Below, piece after piece: positions 1 to 9,239 of a stretch of DNA of 44,291 bases. Made by a program: the position numbers and the translations under genes. Each line of letters opens with the position of its first letter. Position 1 is the first letter of the stretch. Location of the stretch: assembly GCA_947446885.1 (NCBI GenBank), contig CANFHZ010000009.1:1-44291 (forward strand), given 5' to 3'. This DNA is from Comamonadaceae bacterium. Its GTDB lineage: Bacteria; Pseudomonadota; Gammaproteobacteria; Burkholderiales; Burkholderiaceae_C. The notes beneath the pieces are model-generated. The model was given only the letters and a program-made list of their open reading frames with translations. It made no database searches and was not told the DNA's origin.

Positions 1-1
1 A

Positions 2-373
2 AGTGAGCCATCCGATGCGCTGCAGGCCTTGGCTTTTGCGTGCGTGCGCGCCCTGCATCCGCTGGCGGCACCCTTGACCGCGCAACAGCTGGCCCAAAGG
101 CGACAAGCGCGGCTGAGCCCGGCGCAAGACGCGATGTTGCTGGAATGGGGCTATCCCTTTGTCGGAGCACAATTTCAGTGGCATATGACGCTGACGGGCT
201 CGATGCATGCGCTGCCGCCCGCCGACGTGCAGCTGCTGCACGAGGCCGCCATGCAGTGGTTTGATCCGGTACTGAACCGCCCGATTACGCTGGATGCCAT
301 CAGCTGGTTTGTCGAGCCCTATGCCGGAGGTGATTTTTATGAGGTCCAGCGCTTTGCGCTCTGTGCGCCATGA
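2..373 (+). CDS. DUF1045 family protein, C-terminal part (5' end outside window)
   Basis: The reading frame is open from base 2, so the start lies upstream; about 123 C-terminal residues are present, ending at TGA. The piece contains the conserved segment LEWGYPFVGAQFQWHMTLTG, where H-x-T is the second catalytic motif of the 2H phosphoesterase fold. DUF1045 proteins often lie near phosphonate-degradation (phn) genes, and a role in that pathway is an inference from such neighbourhoods. No phn gene is visible here because the upstream region is missing. The gene converges on the lpxH-like gene, with 63 bp between them and no terminator-like hairpin. Confidence 0.75.
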   Translation, partial: SEPSDALQALAFACVRALHPLAAPLTAQQLAQRRQARLSPAQDAMLLEWGYPFVGAQFQWHMTLTGSMHALPPADVQLLHEAAMQWFDPVLNRPITLDAISWFVEPYAGGDFYEVQRFALCAP

Positions 374-436
374 GGCCCAGCCTGCTGCAGGCGCACGCGT
401 CTTGCGACAGAATTAAAAAGGCGATGCGGATCCCGC

Positions 437-1294
437 TCAGGCCATCACCGGCTTGGTAGCTTTGATAGACGGCAAGGGCGCGAAAGCACCAACTACCTGG
501 TGCCAATAGACCAGTTCCAGGCGCCCGTCCATATGCTCCACCAGGGCGCTCAGGCTCTCGACCCAATCGCCATCATTGCAGTACAGCACACCGTCGATTT
601 CCCGCATTTCGGCACGGTGGATGTGGCCGCAAATCACGCCGTGGTAGCCGCGGTGGCGCGCCTCATGGGCCAGCGCCACTTCGAAATCGGAGATGAAGTT
701 GACCGCCATCTTGACCTTGTCCTTGAGGTATGCGGACAAGGACCAGTAGGGAAAGCCCAAGCGTTTGCGGACCAGGTTGAAATAGTGGTTCACGCGCAAG
801 GTCAGCTCGTAGGCGTTGTCACCCAGGTAAGCCAGCCATTTGGCGAAACGGATGACTCCATCGAAATAGTCGCCATGGGTAATCCACATCCGACGTCCGT
901 CGGCGGTGGTGTGGACCGCGTCGTGCATGACTTCAATGCCACCGAAATGGTGGTTGCAGAATTCGCGGGCAAACTCATCGTGGTTGCCCGGCACAAAAAT
1001 CACTTTGCTTCCCTTGCGGGCCCGGCGCAAAAGCTTTTGCACCACGTCGTTGTGCGCCTGCGGCCAGTACCAACGCTTGCGCAGTTGCCAGCCATCCACA
1101 ATGTCACCCACGAGGTAAAGATATTCGCTGGGGTGGTGCTTCAGAAAGTCCAGTAAGGCGTCGGCTTGGCAACCGATGGTTCCCAAATGCAAATCGGAGA
1201 TAAAAACCGAGCGAAAGCGTGGGGTGTCTTCGTCATCGGGCACCGGCGCCATCGCTATAGCGGCTTCGACAAAGCTTTTTACGCGGGAATCCAT
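437..1294 (-). CDS. LpxH-type metallophosphoesterase (UDP-2,3-diacylglucosamine diphosphatase family)
   Basis: This 285-residue calcineurin-like phosphoesterase has all the metal-binding motifs in order: SDLHLG (33-38), GDIVDGW (63-69), GNHDE (103-107), HGD (140-142) and GHIH (223-226). The family includes LpxH, which hydrolyses UDP-2,3-diacylglucosamine to lipid X between LpxA/LpxD and LpxB in lipid A synthesis. At 285 residues it is longer than E. coli LpxH (about 240) and resembles the LpxH2-like branch, whose substrate is less certain. It could act on lipid A precursors or another pyrophosphate, so I leave the symbol empty. The ATG at 1294 follows a weak GAGAT element. It is divergent from the NUDIX gene across 156 bp. 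Confidence 0.85.
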   Translation of the reverse strand: MDSRVKSFVEAAIAMAPVPDDEDTPRFRSVFISDLHLGTIGCQADALLDFLKHHPSEYLYLVGDIVDGWQLRKRWYWPQAHNDVVQKLLRRARKGSKVIFVPGNHDEFAREFCNHHFGGIEVMHDAVHTTADGRRMWITHGDYFDGVIRFAKWLAYLGDNAYELTLRVNHYFNLVRKRLGFPYWSLSAYLKDKVKMAVNFISDFEVALAHEARHRGYHGVICGHIHRAEMREIDGVLYCNDGDWVESLSALVEHMDGRLELVYWHQVVGAFAPLPSIKATKPVMA

Positions 1295-1450
1295 CGGTAT
1301 CTCATCGTGCGGTGTACTTCCTTTGCTGGGCCCCGCTCTAAGGGTGCGAGGAAATTCCGGTGAAGTGTCTGAGCGCTGCGTGTCACTGGCGCGTCAAAAA
1401 AATGAAGGATTTGTTACCGGATAGGACGCGGGTATGCGGACAATCGGCGC

Positions 1451-2320
1451 ATGGCAAGCCCCGAATCACACCCAATGAAGTCCCTACAGAATGCGGTGAA
1501 CAGCTTTCGCGCCGCATGGGCTATGGCACACCGCGACACCACAAGGGGCGGGTACACCACACCGACAAGCAGTCCACCATCAGCATTTATCCCGTGGTTA
1601 TGCGGCGCTACGCAACTGGGCTACATGAGCCCGGCGCGCGCGCAGCTGCTATCGGAGCATCTGCCCTGCTGCCGTGTGCAGGCGCAGCGCTTGGATTGGG
1701 ATGCTGGCGCGTGGACCGCCGCGGCGCGCAGCGCGGCCCTGCAGGATGCACTGCATGCCTTGCGCGCAAGAGGCCATTTACCCGGCTGGCGGGGCGAGGC
1801 CTTTGCTTTTTACCCAGATGGATCAGAGACCGCACTATTTCAGGCGGAGCGCGCTGGTTTTTATTTTTTAGGTATGCGCAGCGACGCGGTCCACGTCAAT
1901 GGCTTTACGGCCGACGCGGGCATGTGGATTGCACGGCGCAGTGCCAGCAAGGCCGTAGACCCCGGCTTGCTGGACAACCTGTGTGCAGGTGGTGTGGCAG
2001 CGGGTGAAAGCCTGCTTGCAACGGTGACCCGTGAACTGTATGAAGAAGCCGGTATTCGGCTGCGACCCGACCACGGGCTGCAAGCCGCAGCAAGCGTGGT
2101 GATCGGCCGCATACGCGATGGTGGGTGGCATGCAGAACGCTTGCATGTCTACAACCTGCTGCTGGCAGCGGATGACAAGCCGGTCAACCGTGACGGCGAG
2201 GTGCAGGAATTCCAGCTAGCGGGTGCGGCAGAAGTTTCGCACTGGGTGCGCGCAAACGAATTCACCCCGGACGCTGCTGCGGCAATCGCCCAAGGCATGG
2301 AGGCTGCATCAAAGACCTAA
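1451..2320 (+). CDS. NUDIX hydrolase with N-terminal DUF4743 domain
   Basis: The 289-residue protein has a DUF4743-like N-terminal half (about 20-140) and a NUDIX half. The NUDIX box matches G-x5-E-x7-REUxEExGU at about 180-202: GGVAAGE, then TVTRELYEEAGI. This domain pairing occurs in the NUDIX part of yeast thiamin pyrophosphokinase (Tnr3) and its plant relatives, which remove damaged oxo/oxy-thiamin diphosphates. That activity is inferred here from family likeness. The start is uncertain: ATG at 1451 or ATG at 1475 (MKSLQNAV), neither with a good ribosome binding site. It converges on galU, with 52 bp between stops. Confidence 0.85.
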   Translation: MASPESHPMKSLQNAVNSFRAAWAMAHRDTTRGGYTTPTSSPPSAFIPWLCGATQLGYMSPARAQLLSEHLPCCRVQAQRLDWDAGAWTAAARSAALQDALHALRARGHLPGWRGEAFAFYPDGSETALFQAERAGFYFLGMRSDAVHVNGFTADAGMWIARRSASKAVDPGLLDNLCAGGVAAGESLLATVTRELYEEAGIRLRPDHGLQAAASVVIGRIRDGGWHAERLHVYNLLLAADDKPVNRDGEVQEFQLAGAAEVSHWVRANEFTPDAAAAIAQGMEAASKT

Positions 2321-2372
2321 GGCCGTGGCACTGAGGGCCAGCTACCGGGGGCCCACCAAAGCGGTCAAGCCC

Positions 2373-3251
2373 TTAAGCCCGGCTACCCAGCCAATCCGCA
2401 AATTCCCGCCCCACCTGCGGATGGGTTTCGCCCAGGTCAACCGTCGCCTGTAAAAAGCCGAGCTTGCTGCCGCAGTCATAGCGCGTACCAGCGTAGCGGA
2501 AGGCGAAAACTTTTTCACGCCGCAGCAGTTGCGCAATGGCGTCGGTGAGCTGGATTTCGCCGCCAGTTCCGCGTGGCAAATGCTCCAACTCGGCGAAGAT
2601 GCCGGGTGTCAGGATGTAGCGCCCCGCCACCGCCAGGGTGGACGGCGCATCGTCTGGCTTGGGCTTTTCCACGATGGCAGAAATATCGACCACGCCGTCT
2701 GCCACGGACGTGCCCGAAACAATGCCGTAGCGCTGGGTGTGCGCACGCGGCACGTCCTGCACCGCCAGCACGCTGGCACGCCAATGGGCATATTGCGCCA
2801 CCATTTGCTGCATGACGCCCACGCCACCGGGTGGTGCGACCATCAAGTCATCGGCCAACAAGACCGCAAAGGGATTCGGGCCGACCAATTCTTTGGCGCA
2901 TAAAACCGCGTGCCCCAGGCCCAGGGCGCGCGGCTGGCGCACGTAGACGCAGGTCATATCATCCGGCGCGATCGAGCGGGCCACCGCCAGCAAATCATGT
3001 TTGCCGGCAGCTTCCAGCTCGCTCTCGAGTTCATACGCGGTATCGAAATGGTCTTCGACACTGCGCTTGGTGCGTCCGGTCACAAAAATCATCTGCCGGA
3101 TACCGGCGGCGTACGCCTCCTCGACGGCGTACTGGATCAGCGGTTTGTCTACCACCGGCAGCATTTCCTTGGCCGAGGCTTTGGTAGCGGGCAAAAAACG
3201 GCTGCCCAGACCTGCGATGGGGAAAACGGCTTTTTCAATCAATGGTTTCAT
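2373..3251 (-). CDS. galU: UTP-glucose-1-phosphate uridylyltransferase
   Basis: GalU makes UDP-glucose from UTP and glucose-1-phosphate for LPS core, capsule and trehalose synthesis. The 292-residue length is normal. The nucleotide-binding signature runs from VFPIAGLGSRFLPATKA into SAKEMLPVVDKPLIQY (about 9-42). The family's VEKP appears as IVEKPKPDDAPS, followed by GRYILTPGIF and the GEIQLTDAI segment. It lies 61 bp downstream of glmM on the same strand, so two amino-sugar/UDP-sugar enzymes may be co-transcribed. I see no terminator between them. Confidence 0.96.
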   Translation of the reverse strand: MKPLIEKAVFPIAGLGSRFLPATKASAKEMLPVVDKPLIQYAVEEAYAAGIRQMIFVTGRTKRSVEDHFDTAYELESELEAAGKHDLLAVARSIAPDDMTCVYVRQPRALGLGHAVLCAKELVGPNPFAVLLADDLMVAPPGGVGVMQQMVAQYAHWRASVLAVQDVPRAHTQRYGIVSGTSVADGVVDISAIVEKPKPDDAPSTLAVAGRYILTPGIFAELEHLPRGTGGEIQLTDAIAQLLRREKVFAFRYAGTRYDCGSKLGFLQATVDLGETHPQVGREFADWLGSRA

Positions 3252-3312
3252 GGGTACACCGGATCAAAAGAATGTGAAGTTGACCTGCCAGGTTGGCGAG
3301 TGTGGACCCGCT

Positions 3313-4644
3313 TCATGGCAGACATGCGTCAGCCAGGCGTTGCGCGCAGGCCTGAGCCTTCGCTGCGTCACGCGCCTCCACCATGACCCGCAGCAAAGGC
3401 TCTGTACCACTGGCACGCACCAGCACCCGCCCGGTGTCGCCCAGTTCAGCCTCCACCGCACGCAGGGTTTCTTGCGCCAAGGAACTGCTCTGCCAGTCGT
3501 AGCCCGGGGCAATCCGCACGTTGATCAGAACCTGGGGGAACAGTGTCAAATCCGCCAGTAGCTGCGACAAGGACTGCCCGGCGCGCACGCACGCCGCCAG
3601 AACCGACAAGGCCGAGATCACCCCGTCGCCCGTGCTGTGACGGTCCAGGGCCAGGAGATGGCCGGAACCCTCGCCGCCCAGAATCCAGCCGCGCTTTTCC
3701 AATTCTTCCAGCACATAGCGGTCGCCGACCTTGGCGCGCACCAAGTCAATGCCCTGGGCGCGCAAGGCCAACTCCACCGCCATATTGGTCATCAGCGTGC
3801 CAACCACGCCGGCAATTTTTTGCCCCTGCAGCCGGCGCTTTTGCACGAGCAGGTAGAGCAACTCATCGCCGTTGTAAAGACGGCCCTGGCCATCCACTAC
3901 CTGCAACCGGTCGGCGTCGCCGTCGAGGGCAATACCGTAATCTGCGTGCGCTGCGCGTACCGCGTCCACCAGCGCCTCGGGGTGGGTTGCGCCCACATCC
4001 TTGTTGATGTTCATGCCATCGGGCGCGCAGCCGATGGTGCTGACCTGGGCACCCAATTCGCGCAGCACCGTGGGTGCCACCTGGTAGGCAGCGCCATGGG
4101 CGGCGTCCACGACCAGCTTCAAACCTTTGAGCGTCAGGTCCGCCGGGAAGGCACTTTTGCAAAATTCGATGTAGCGCCCGGCGGCATCGGTCAGGCGACG
4201 CGACTTGCCCAGATGTGCCGAGTCCACCCAAGCCGGGACTTCGGCGAGCGTCGCCTCGACGTCGCGTTCCCACGCGTCGGGCAACTTGCTGCCCTGGGCG
4301 CTGAAAAACTTGATGCCGTTGTCGGCATAGGGGTTGTGGCTGGCGCTGATCACCACACCCAAGGCTGCGCGCTGCGCCCGCGTGAGAAAGGCCACGCCCG
4401 GCGTGGGCAAGGGGCCGAGCAAGACCACGTCAACGCCCGCGGAATTGAAGCCGCTCTCCATGGCGCTCTCCAGCATATAACCGCTGATGCGTGTGTCTTT
4501 GCCAATCAAGACCGTAGGGCGCTCCTCGCTGCGCTTGAGCACGCGGCCCACGGCGTGCGCCAGACGCAGCACAAAGTCGGGGGTGATGGGCGCCACACCT
4601 ACAGTGCCGCGAATGCCGTCGGTTCCAAAATAACTTCTTTGCAT
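3313..4644 (-). CDS. glmM: Phosphoglucosamine mutase
   Basis: GlmM converts glucosamine-6-phosphate to glucosamine-1-phosphate, a precursor of UDP-GlcNAc for peptidoglycan and lipid A. The 443-residue protein starts [16 protein letters not shown]. It has the phospho-serine loop [12 protein letters not shown] with Ser102, the metal loop ALDGDADR and the C-terminal phosphate loop [15 protein letters not shown] chose ATG 4644 because AGGGA lies 5 bases before it and 10 bases separate it from the folP stop. A longer in-frame start at 4683 would overlap folP and lacks family similarity. The folP-glmM order is the same as in E. coli. Confidence 0.97.
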   Translation of the reverse strand: MQRSYFGTDGIRGTVGVAPITPDFVLRLAHAVGRVLKRSEERPTVLIGKDTRISGYMLESAMESGFNSAGVDVVLLGPLPTPGVAFLTRAQRAALGVVISASHNPYADNGIKFFSAQGSKLPDAWERDVEATLAEVPAWVDSAHLGKSRRLTDAAGRYIEFCKSAFPADLTLKGLKLVVDAAHGAAYQVAPTVLRELGAQVSTIGCAPDGMNINKDVGATHPEALVDAVRAAHADYGIALDGDADRLQVVDGQGRLYNGDELLYLLVQKRRLQGQKIAGVVGTLMTNMAVELALRAQGIDLVRAKVGDRYVLEELEKRGWILGGEGSGHLLALDRHSTGDGVISALSVLAACVRAGQSLSQLLADLTLFPQVLINVRIAPGYDWQSSSLAQETLRAVEAELGDTGRVLVRASGTEPLLRVMVEARDAAKAQACAQRLADACLP

Positions 4645-4654
4645 GGTGTCCCTG

Positions 4655-5533
4655 TCAGGTGTCGGTGGTGTGGTCTTGCGCACGCATGGCGGCCCATACC
4701 GCCAGCGCCTGCACCGTGTCTTTCACATCATGCACCCGCAGCACGCGGGCACCGCGGTCTGCGGCGAGCACGGCTGCTGCCACGCTGACGGTCACGCGGC
4801 TGGCATCGCCCAATGCCGCCGCGGCAGCCAGGGAGGACTTACGCGACCAGCCTGCCAGCAGCGGATAGCCATGGTCCAGAAGCTCCCGCTGCCGTGCCAG
4901 CAGGGCAAAATTTTGCGCTACGGTTTTGCCAAAACCGATGCCGTAGTCCAGGCAAATGCGCGCACCGTCTACGCCTGCAGCTTCCAAGTCCTGCGCCGCT
5001 TTCACCAAGAACTGCGCGACCTGCGGCACCGCGTCGCCTTCCATCGGCGCGGTCTGCATGGTTTGCGGCTCGCGGTGCATGTGCATCAGGCACACGCCAC
5101 ATGCGCCGTGCCGGGCGATGACGTCGCTGCCACTCGGATGGAAAGGCGCTGTGTCCGCAGCAGTGCCGCGCCAGCGCATGGCCCACACATCGTTGATGAT
5201 GTCTGCGCCTGCATCCAAGGCCCACTGCATGACCTGTGGCTTATAGGTGTCGATGGAGACGGGGACACCCAAGGTCAGTGCGTGTTGCAGCACCGGCTGC
5301 ACACGCGCCCACTCATCCGCCGCGCTAACCGGTTGCGCGCCGGGACGTGTGGATTCGCCGCCGATGTCCAGCATGTGCGCGCCCTCCTGGAGCAGGCTGT
5401 CGCAGTGTGCACGCGCCGCGTGGGCAGAAAAATGCTGGCCGCCATCTGAGAAGGAGTCAGGCGTCACATTGACGATGCCCATCACCCGGGGCTGGGTCAG
5501 GTCAATGGCGAAGCGGGTGGTTTGCCAGTACAT
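4655..5533 (-). CDS. folP: Dihydropteroate synthase
   Basis: FolP joins p-aminobenzoate to 6-hydroxymethyl-dihydropterin pyrophosphate in folate synthesis and is the sulfonamide target. The 292-residue TIM-barrel shows [15 protein letters not shown] near the N-terminus, then [27 protein letters not shown], the CLMHMH loop and [11 protein letters not shown] chose ATG 5533; a TTG three codons upstream (5542) is also in frame. Neither has a clear Shine-Dalgarno sequence, because a terminator-like hairpin with a U-run ends only 7 bases before the ATG. Expression may therefore depend on read-through from ftsH or on a promoter inside ftsH. Confidence 0.95.
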   Translation of the reverse strand: MYWQTTRFAIDLTQPRVMGIVNVTPDSFSDGGQHFSAHAARAHCDSLLQEGAHMLDIGGESTRPGAQPVSAADEWARVQPVLQHALTLGVPVSIDTYKPQVMQWALDAGADIINDVWAMRWRGTAADTAPFHPSGSDVIARHGACGVCLMHMHREPQTMQTAPMEGDAVPQVAQFLVKAAQDLEAAGVDGARICLDYGIGFGKTVAQNFALLARQRELLDHGYPLLAGWSRKSSLAAAAALGDASRVTVSVAAAVLAADRGARVLRVHDVKDTVQALAVWAAMRAQDHTTDT

Positions 5534-5540
5534 GGTGGTC

Positions 5541-5566
5541 AAAAAAACGGGGCTGTGAAGCCCCGT
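5541..5566 (-). terminator. Rho-independent terminator after ftsH, directly before folP
   Basis: On the minus strand an 8-bp perfect stem (ACGGGGCT / AGCCCCGT) with a 4-base loop is followed by a run of seven T. It starts 24 bases after the ftsH stop, and its U-run reaches the folP start region. The geometry is that of an intrinsic terminator; whether it is full or partial cannot be told from sequence. Confidence 0.85.
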
Positions 5567-5589
5567 ATGGTTTTCAGCCTGCCCTGCAC

Positions 5590-7527
5590 TCAGGCCGCAG
5601 TAGGTTCCGCAGGTGGCACGACCGTGGTCGTCGCGGGCGCAGAGCCGCCGCTGTCACCGCCGCTGGTAGGTGGACGCGGTGCCCAGTCTTTGTTCACACG
5701 CGGTTCACGCCCGGCCATGATGTCGTCAAGCTGCTCGCTGTCAATAGTTTCCCATTCCAACAATGCCTTGGCCATGGCGTGCATCTTGTCCTGGTTGTCT
5801 TCAATCAGCTTGCGCGCCAGGGCATATTGCTGGTCGATGATGCGGCGCACCTCGGCGTCCACTTTTTGCATGGTTTGTTCGCTCATGGACGTGGTCTTGG
5901 TCACCGAGCGCCCCAGGAACACTTCGCCCTCGTTCTCGGCATACACCATGGGGCCCAAAGCCTCGGTCATGCCGTAGCGCGTGACCATGTCGCGTGCGAT
6001 TTGGGTGGCGCGCTCAAAGTCGTTGCTGGCACCGGTAGTCATTTGCTTCATGAACACTTCCTCGGCGATGCGGCCACCAAACAGCATGCTGATCTGGTTG
6101 AGCATGTAGTCGCTGTCGTAGGAATAGCGGTCTTGCGCGGGCAGGCTCATCGTGACGCCCAACGCACGTCCGCGCGGAATGATGGTGACCTTGTGCACCG
6201 GGTCGCACTTGGGCAACAACTTGCCAATCAGCGCATGGCCGGACTCATGGTATGCGGTATTGCGGCGCTCTTCTTCGGGCATGACCATGCTCTTGCGCTC
6301 GGGGCCCATGAGGATTTTGTCCTTGGCCTTCTCGAAGTCCTGCATCTCCACCACGCGGGCATTGCGCCGAGCTGCCATCAAAGCGGCCTCGTTGCACAGG
6401 TTGGCCAGATCAGCGCCGGACATACCGGGCGTACCCCGCGCAATCACGCTGGGATTGACGTCCTGGGAGGCCGGAATTTTGCGCATGTGCACGGCCAGAA
6501 TCTGCTCGCGGCCACGGATGTCGGGCAACGTGACATAGACCTGGCGGTCAAAACGGCCTGGGCGCAACAGCGCCGCATCCAAAATGTCGGGGCGGTTGGT
6601 GGCGGCCACCACAATCACGCCGAGATTGGTCTCAAAACCGTCCATCTCCACCAGCATCTGGTTCAGGGTCTGTTCACGCTCATCATTGCCACCACCCAGG
6701 CCCGCGCCACGCTGGCGACCGACGGCATCAATCTCATCGATAAAAATAATGCAGGGCGCATTCTTCTTGGCGTTGTCAAACATGTCACGCACACGCGATG
6801 CGCCCACGCCGACAAACATCTCTACGAAATCGGAGCCCGAGATACTGAAAAACGGCACCTTGGCTTCGCCGGCAATCGACTTGGCCAGCAGCGTCTTACC
6901 CGTTCCGGGGGGGCCGACCAGCAAGAGGCCGCGTGGAATACGGCCACCCAGCTTTTGGAATTTGGTTGGATCCTTTAGAAAGTCCACGACTTCCTTGACC
7001 TCTTCCTTGGCTTCGTCGCAGCCGGCGACATCGGCGAAGGTCACCTGATTGGCGTTCTCATCCATCATGCGGGCCTTGCTCTTGCCGAAGCTGAAGGGGC
7101 CGCCTTTGCCGCCGCCCTGCATTTGCCGCATGAAATAAACCCACACACCGATTAAGAGCAGCATGGGGCCCCAGCTCACCAGCAAGGTCATGAGCAGCGA
7201 GCCTTCTTCACGGGCCTTGACTTCGAACTTGACACCGTTGTTGATTAAATCGCCGACCAAACCGCGATCCAAATACGTGGCGATGGTGCGGATGCGGGTG
7301 TCGTCGGTGCGAACCGCGACAATCTCGGTGCCGCCCTGACCCTCCTGGATCACGGCGCTCTTGATCTGTTTGCTGCGTACCTCTTCCAGAAAATCAGAAT
7401 AGCCCAGCGTGCTGGCCCCCGACACGCCATGGGTGTCGAATTGTTTGAATACGGTGAAGAGCACCAGGCCTATCACCAGCCAAACGGCAACTTTAGAAAA
7501 CCACTGATTGTTCAAGCGAAACTCCAA
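5590..7527 (-). CDS. ftsH: ATP-dependent zinc metalloprotease FtsH
   Basis: FtsH is the membrane-anchored AAA+ protease that extracts and degrades membrane proteins and regulators; in E. coli these include LpxC. The 645-residue length is typical. Transmembrane segments lie at about 12-28 and 111-132 with a periplasmic part between. Walker A is GPPGTGKT (205-212), Walker B IIFIDEID (260-267), the second region of homology [18 protein letters not shown] (311-328), and the zinc site HESGH (427-431). The C-terminus is rich in Gly, Pro and Thr. It lies 69 bp downstream of rlmE in the same direction and ends before a clear terminator. Confidence 0.98.
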   Translation of the reverse strand: MEFRLNNQWFSKVAVWLVIGLVLFTVFKQFDTHGVSGASTLGYSDFLEEVRSKQIKSAVIQEGQGGTEIVAVRTDDTRIRTIATYLDRGLVGDLINNGVKFEVKAREEGSLLMTLLVSWGPMLLLIGVWVYFMRQMQGGGKGGPFSFGKSKARMMDENANQVTFADVAGCDEAKEEVKEVVDFLKDPTKFQKLGGRIPRGLLLVGPPGTGKTLLAKSIAGEAKVPFFSISGSDFVEMFVGVGASRVRDMFDNAKKNAPCIIFIDEIDAVGRQRGAGLGGGNDEREQTLNQMLVEMDGFETNLGVIVVAATNRPDILDAALLRPGRFDRQVYVTLPDIRGREQILAVHMRKIPASQDVNPSVIARGTPGMSGADLANLCNEAALMAARRNARVVEMQDFEKAKDKILMGPERKSMVMPEEERRNTAYHESGHALIGKLLPKCDPVHKVTIIPRGRALGVTMSLPAQDRYSYDSDYMLNQISMLFGGRIAEEVFMKQMTTGASNDFERATQIARDMVTRYGMTEALGPMVYAENEGEVFLGRSVTKTTSMSEQTMQKVDAEVRRIIDQQYALARKLIEDNQDKMHAMAKALLEWETIDSEQLDDIMAGREPRVNKDWAPRPPTSGGDSGGSAPATTTVVPPAEPTAA

Positions 7528-7596
7528 GAAGGGCGCGAACCGGAAAGTCTACGCAAAGAGGACTGTCCGGGGGCAGATGAGGTCATTTTAGGCATT

Positions 7597-8256
7597 TCAA
7601 CCCTTGCGCAGGCCTATTCCCACCAAAAAGGTCTCGGACGAGCGGTCGCGCGAGGCTTTGGGCTTGTGCGGCTTGACGTGTACAAAGGCCTGGCGCAGAC
7701 GCCGCAGCACCGGGTCATAACCCGCGCCGTGAAAGACTTTGGCCACCAGCGCCCCGCCGGTTTGCATATGGCTTTGGGCAAATTCAATTGCCAACTCCAC
7801 CAATTCCTCCATGCGCGCTGCGTCCGCAGACGCAATGCCGGACAGGTTGGGGGCCATGTCCGAGACCACCAGGTCGACCATACGCCCGGCCAAAGCCGCT
7901 TGGAGCTGGTCCAGCACCGCCGCCTCGCGAAAGTCTCCCTGGATGAATTGCACGCCCTCAATGGGCTCCATGGGCAGAACGTCCAGGCCCACAATCGTTC
8001 CATACAGCGCGCCTGCTGCCGCGCCCCCAGGGGCCATGCGGCGGCGCAGGTACTGGCTCCAGGCGCCTGGAGCGCAACCCAGATCGACCACAAACTGCCC
8101 GGGGCGAATCAGACCGAAGACTTCGTCAATTTCCTTGAGCTTGTAGGCGGCACGGGCGCGGTAGCCCTCGCGCTGTGCCTGTTTCACATACGGGTCGTTG
8201 ATATGGTCGTGCAACCAGGCCTTGTTGACTTTGTTGCTACTGCTTCTGGTTTTCAT
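7597..8256 (-). CDS. rlmE: 23S rRNA (uridine-2552-2'-O)-methyltransferase
   Basis: RlmE (RrmJ/FtsJ) methylates U2552 of 23S rRNA late in 50S assembly. The 219-residue protein has the SAM motif [12 protein letters not shown] (57-68). The K-D-K-E tetrad can be placed at K39 (AAYKLKE), D133 ([11 protein letters not shown]), K173 ([10 protein letters not shown]) and E208 (SSETFLVG). Its start lies 27 bp from the divergent yhbY start, and ftsH follows it. This yhbY/rlmE-ftsH arrangement also occurs in E. coli, which supports orthology. Confidence 0.96.
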   Translation of the reverse strand: MKTRSSSNKVNKAWLHDHINDPYVKQAQREGYRARAAYKLKEIDEVFGLIRPGQFVVDLGCAPGAWSQYLRRRMAPGGAAAGALYGTIVGLDVLPMEPIEGVQFIQGDFREAAVLDQLQAALAGRMVDLVVSDMAPNLSGIASADAARMEELVELAIEFAQSHMQTGGALVAKVFHGAGYDPVLRRLRQAFVHVKPHKPKASRDRSSETFLVGIGLRKG

Positions 8257-8277
8257 AAATTTTCAAACAGGGATAAT
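8250..8277 (+). promoter_or_regulatory. Candidate yhbY promoter overlapping the rlmE start
   Basis: A sigma70-like pair reads -35 TTTTCA (8250-8255), a 16-base spacer and -10 GATAAT (8272-8277). The -10 ends six bases before the yhbY ATG at 8284, so transcription would begin at about the start codon. On the opposite strand the same bases give CATTAT (8273-8278), a possible weak rlmE -10. Inferred from sequence only. Confidence 0.4.
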
Positions 8278-8283
8278 GCCCCC

Positions 8284-8760
8284 ATGCCTCTTATCCAACT
8301 GACTCCCGCCGAGCGCAAGGCCCACCGGGCCGATGCGCACCACCTCGATCCTGTGGTCATGGTGGGTGGCGACGGCCTGACCGCCAATGTCAAAAAAGAA
8401 ATCGATGCCGCCCTCGGTGCGCACAGCCTGATCAAAGTCCGGATTTTTTCTGACGACCGCGCGGCCCGCGAAACCATGCTGGCCAGCCTGGCCGATGAAC
8501 TCAATGCCGCGCCGATTCAACACATCGGCAAGCTGATTGTGCTCTGGCGCCCCGCAGCGGCCAAAGAAAAAGCCCTGGACGAGGACCGCAAAGCCGGCCC
8601 GCGTGATGTCAAAGTGCTCAAATTCAGCAAGCGCCCGGGGCAACGCCCGGAGGTGAAAACCCTGCGGGTTCTGGGCAACCAGCGCCTGACACCGGGCGGC
8701 AACATCAAGCGTGCCAAGCCCAAACCACAAACCAGCCTCAAAAAGCGCAGCCAGACCTAG
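8284..8760 (+). CDS. yhbY: YhbY/CRM-domain ribosome-assembly RNA-binding protein
   Basis: YhbY is a small CRM-domain protein that associates with pre-50S ribosomal particles. The N-terminal about 95 residues carry the fold: LTPAERKAHRADAHHL, then VMVGGDGLTANVKKEIDAALGAHSLIKV with the glycine loop, and HIGKLIVLWRP near its end. The family is usually about 97 residues. This one has 158 because of a basic tail of about 60 residues rich in Lys, Arg and Pro. I chose ATG 8284 because homology begins there; the frame stays open upstream only as antisense to rlmE. The stop shares a CTAG with the stop of the convergent DUF4149 gene. Confidence 0.9.
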   Translation: MPLIQLTPAERKAHRADAHHLDPVVMVGGDGLTANVKKEIDAALGAHSLIKVRIFSDDRAARETMLASLADELNAAPIQHIGKLIVLWRPAAAKEKALDEDRKAGPRDVKVLKFSKRPGQRPEVKTLRVLGNQRLTPGGNIKRAKPKPQTSLKKRSQT

Positions 8761-9239
8761 GCACCGCTGTCGGGTTCAGCAGGGCTTGGTAGGTGGCCCT
8801 CCCCAGCCGTCAGACTGGCAAATACCACCAAGGCACACAGCCACTGACCCGCGTACATGCCGGTTCCAAGCCGGTGCCAAAACACCAGGTTCTCCCGCGC
8901 GACGATGTGCGGCGCAACCCCCAACTCGACCACAAGTGCCAGGAGCACGCCAGCCAAGGTCCAGACGCTTAGGCGCGGCGCCGTCGGCGGGGCGATTTCA
9001 CAATGCTGACTGCGCACAGCGAGCAGCAAACCGATTCCACACGCTATAGACAGGTAGGTTTGCGCGGTAAACAGCTGCGCCGCCATGGCTCTGGCCATTG
9101 CCGGCACAGGTAGGTGCACAAACAACAAAGGCACGACAACAAACCCGATGGTGGACAGGCTCATCAACCAGGCCGCAGCCAGCCATACGGGGAGCGCGCG
9201 TGCCAAGGGAAGATGCTCAGCGGTAGTGGACTGCAACAA
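8757..9239 (-). CDS. DUF4149 membrane protein
   Basis: This is a hydrophobic protein of about 160 residues with four probable membrane segments: [21 protein letters not shown], the region around [37 protein letters not shown], and [17 protein letters not shown]. The spacing and the conserved F-TAQTY segment fit DUF4149, whose function is unknown. The start is not settled: no ATG lies before the first membrane segment. TTG codons at 9275, 9239, 9236 and 9206 are possible, and I list 9239 because a GGAGAG lies upstream. The 5' end overlaps the end of greA, which suggests translational coupling. Confidence 0.75.
   Translation of the reverse strand: MLQSTTAEHLPLARALPVWLAAAWLMSLSTIGFVVVPLLFVHLPVPAMARAMAAQLFTAQTYLSIACGIGLLLAVRSQHCEIAPPTAPRLSVWTLAGVLLALVVELGVAPHIVARENLVFWHRLGTGMYAGQWLCALVVFASLTAGEGHLPSPAEPDSGA

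Noticed and set aside
1360-2007. 215-codon open frame overlapping the NUDIX gene
   Set aside because: Same strand, other frame; the NUDIX frame carries the NUDIX box and conserved DUF4743 features.
3637-4788. 383-codon open frame on the plus strand across glmM and folP
   Set aside because: Antisense shadow of two conserved genes; no homology visible.
5779-6978. 399-codon open frame on the plus strand across ftsH
   Set aside because: Antisense shadow of ftsH; no recognisable domain.
7429-8283. Upstream extension of the yhbY frame
   Set aside because: It is antisense to rlmE and shows no YhbY homology; the real start is 8284.
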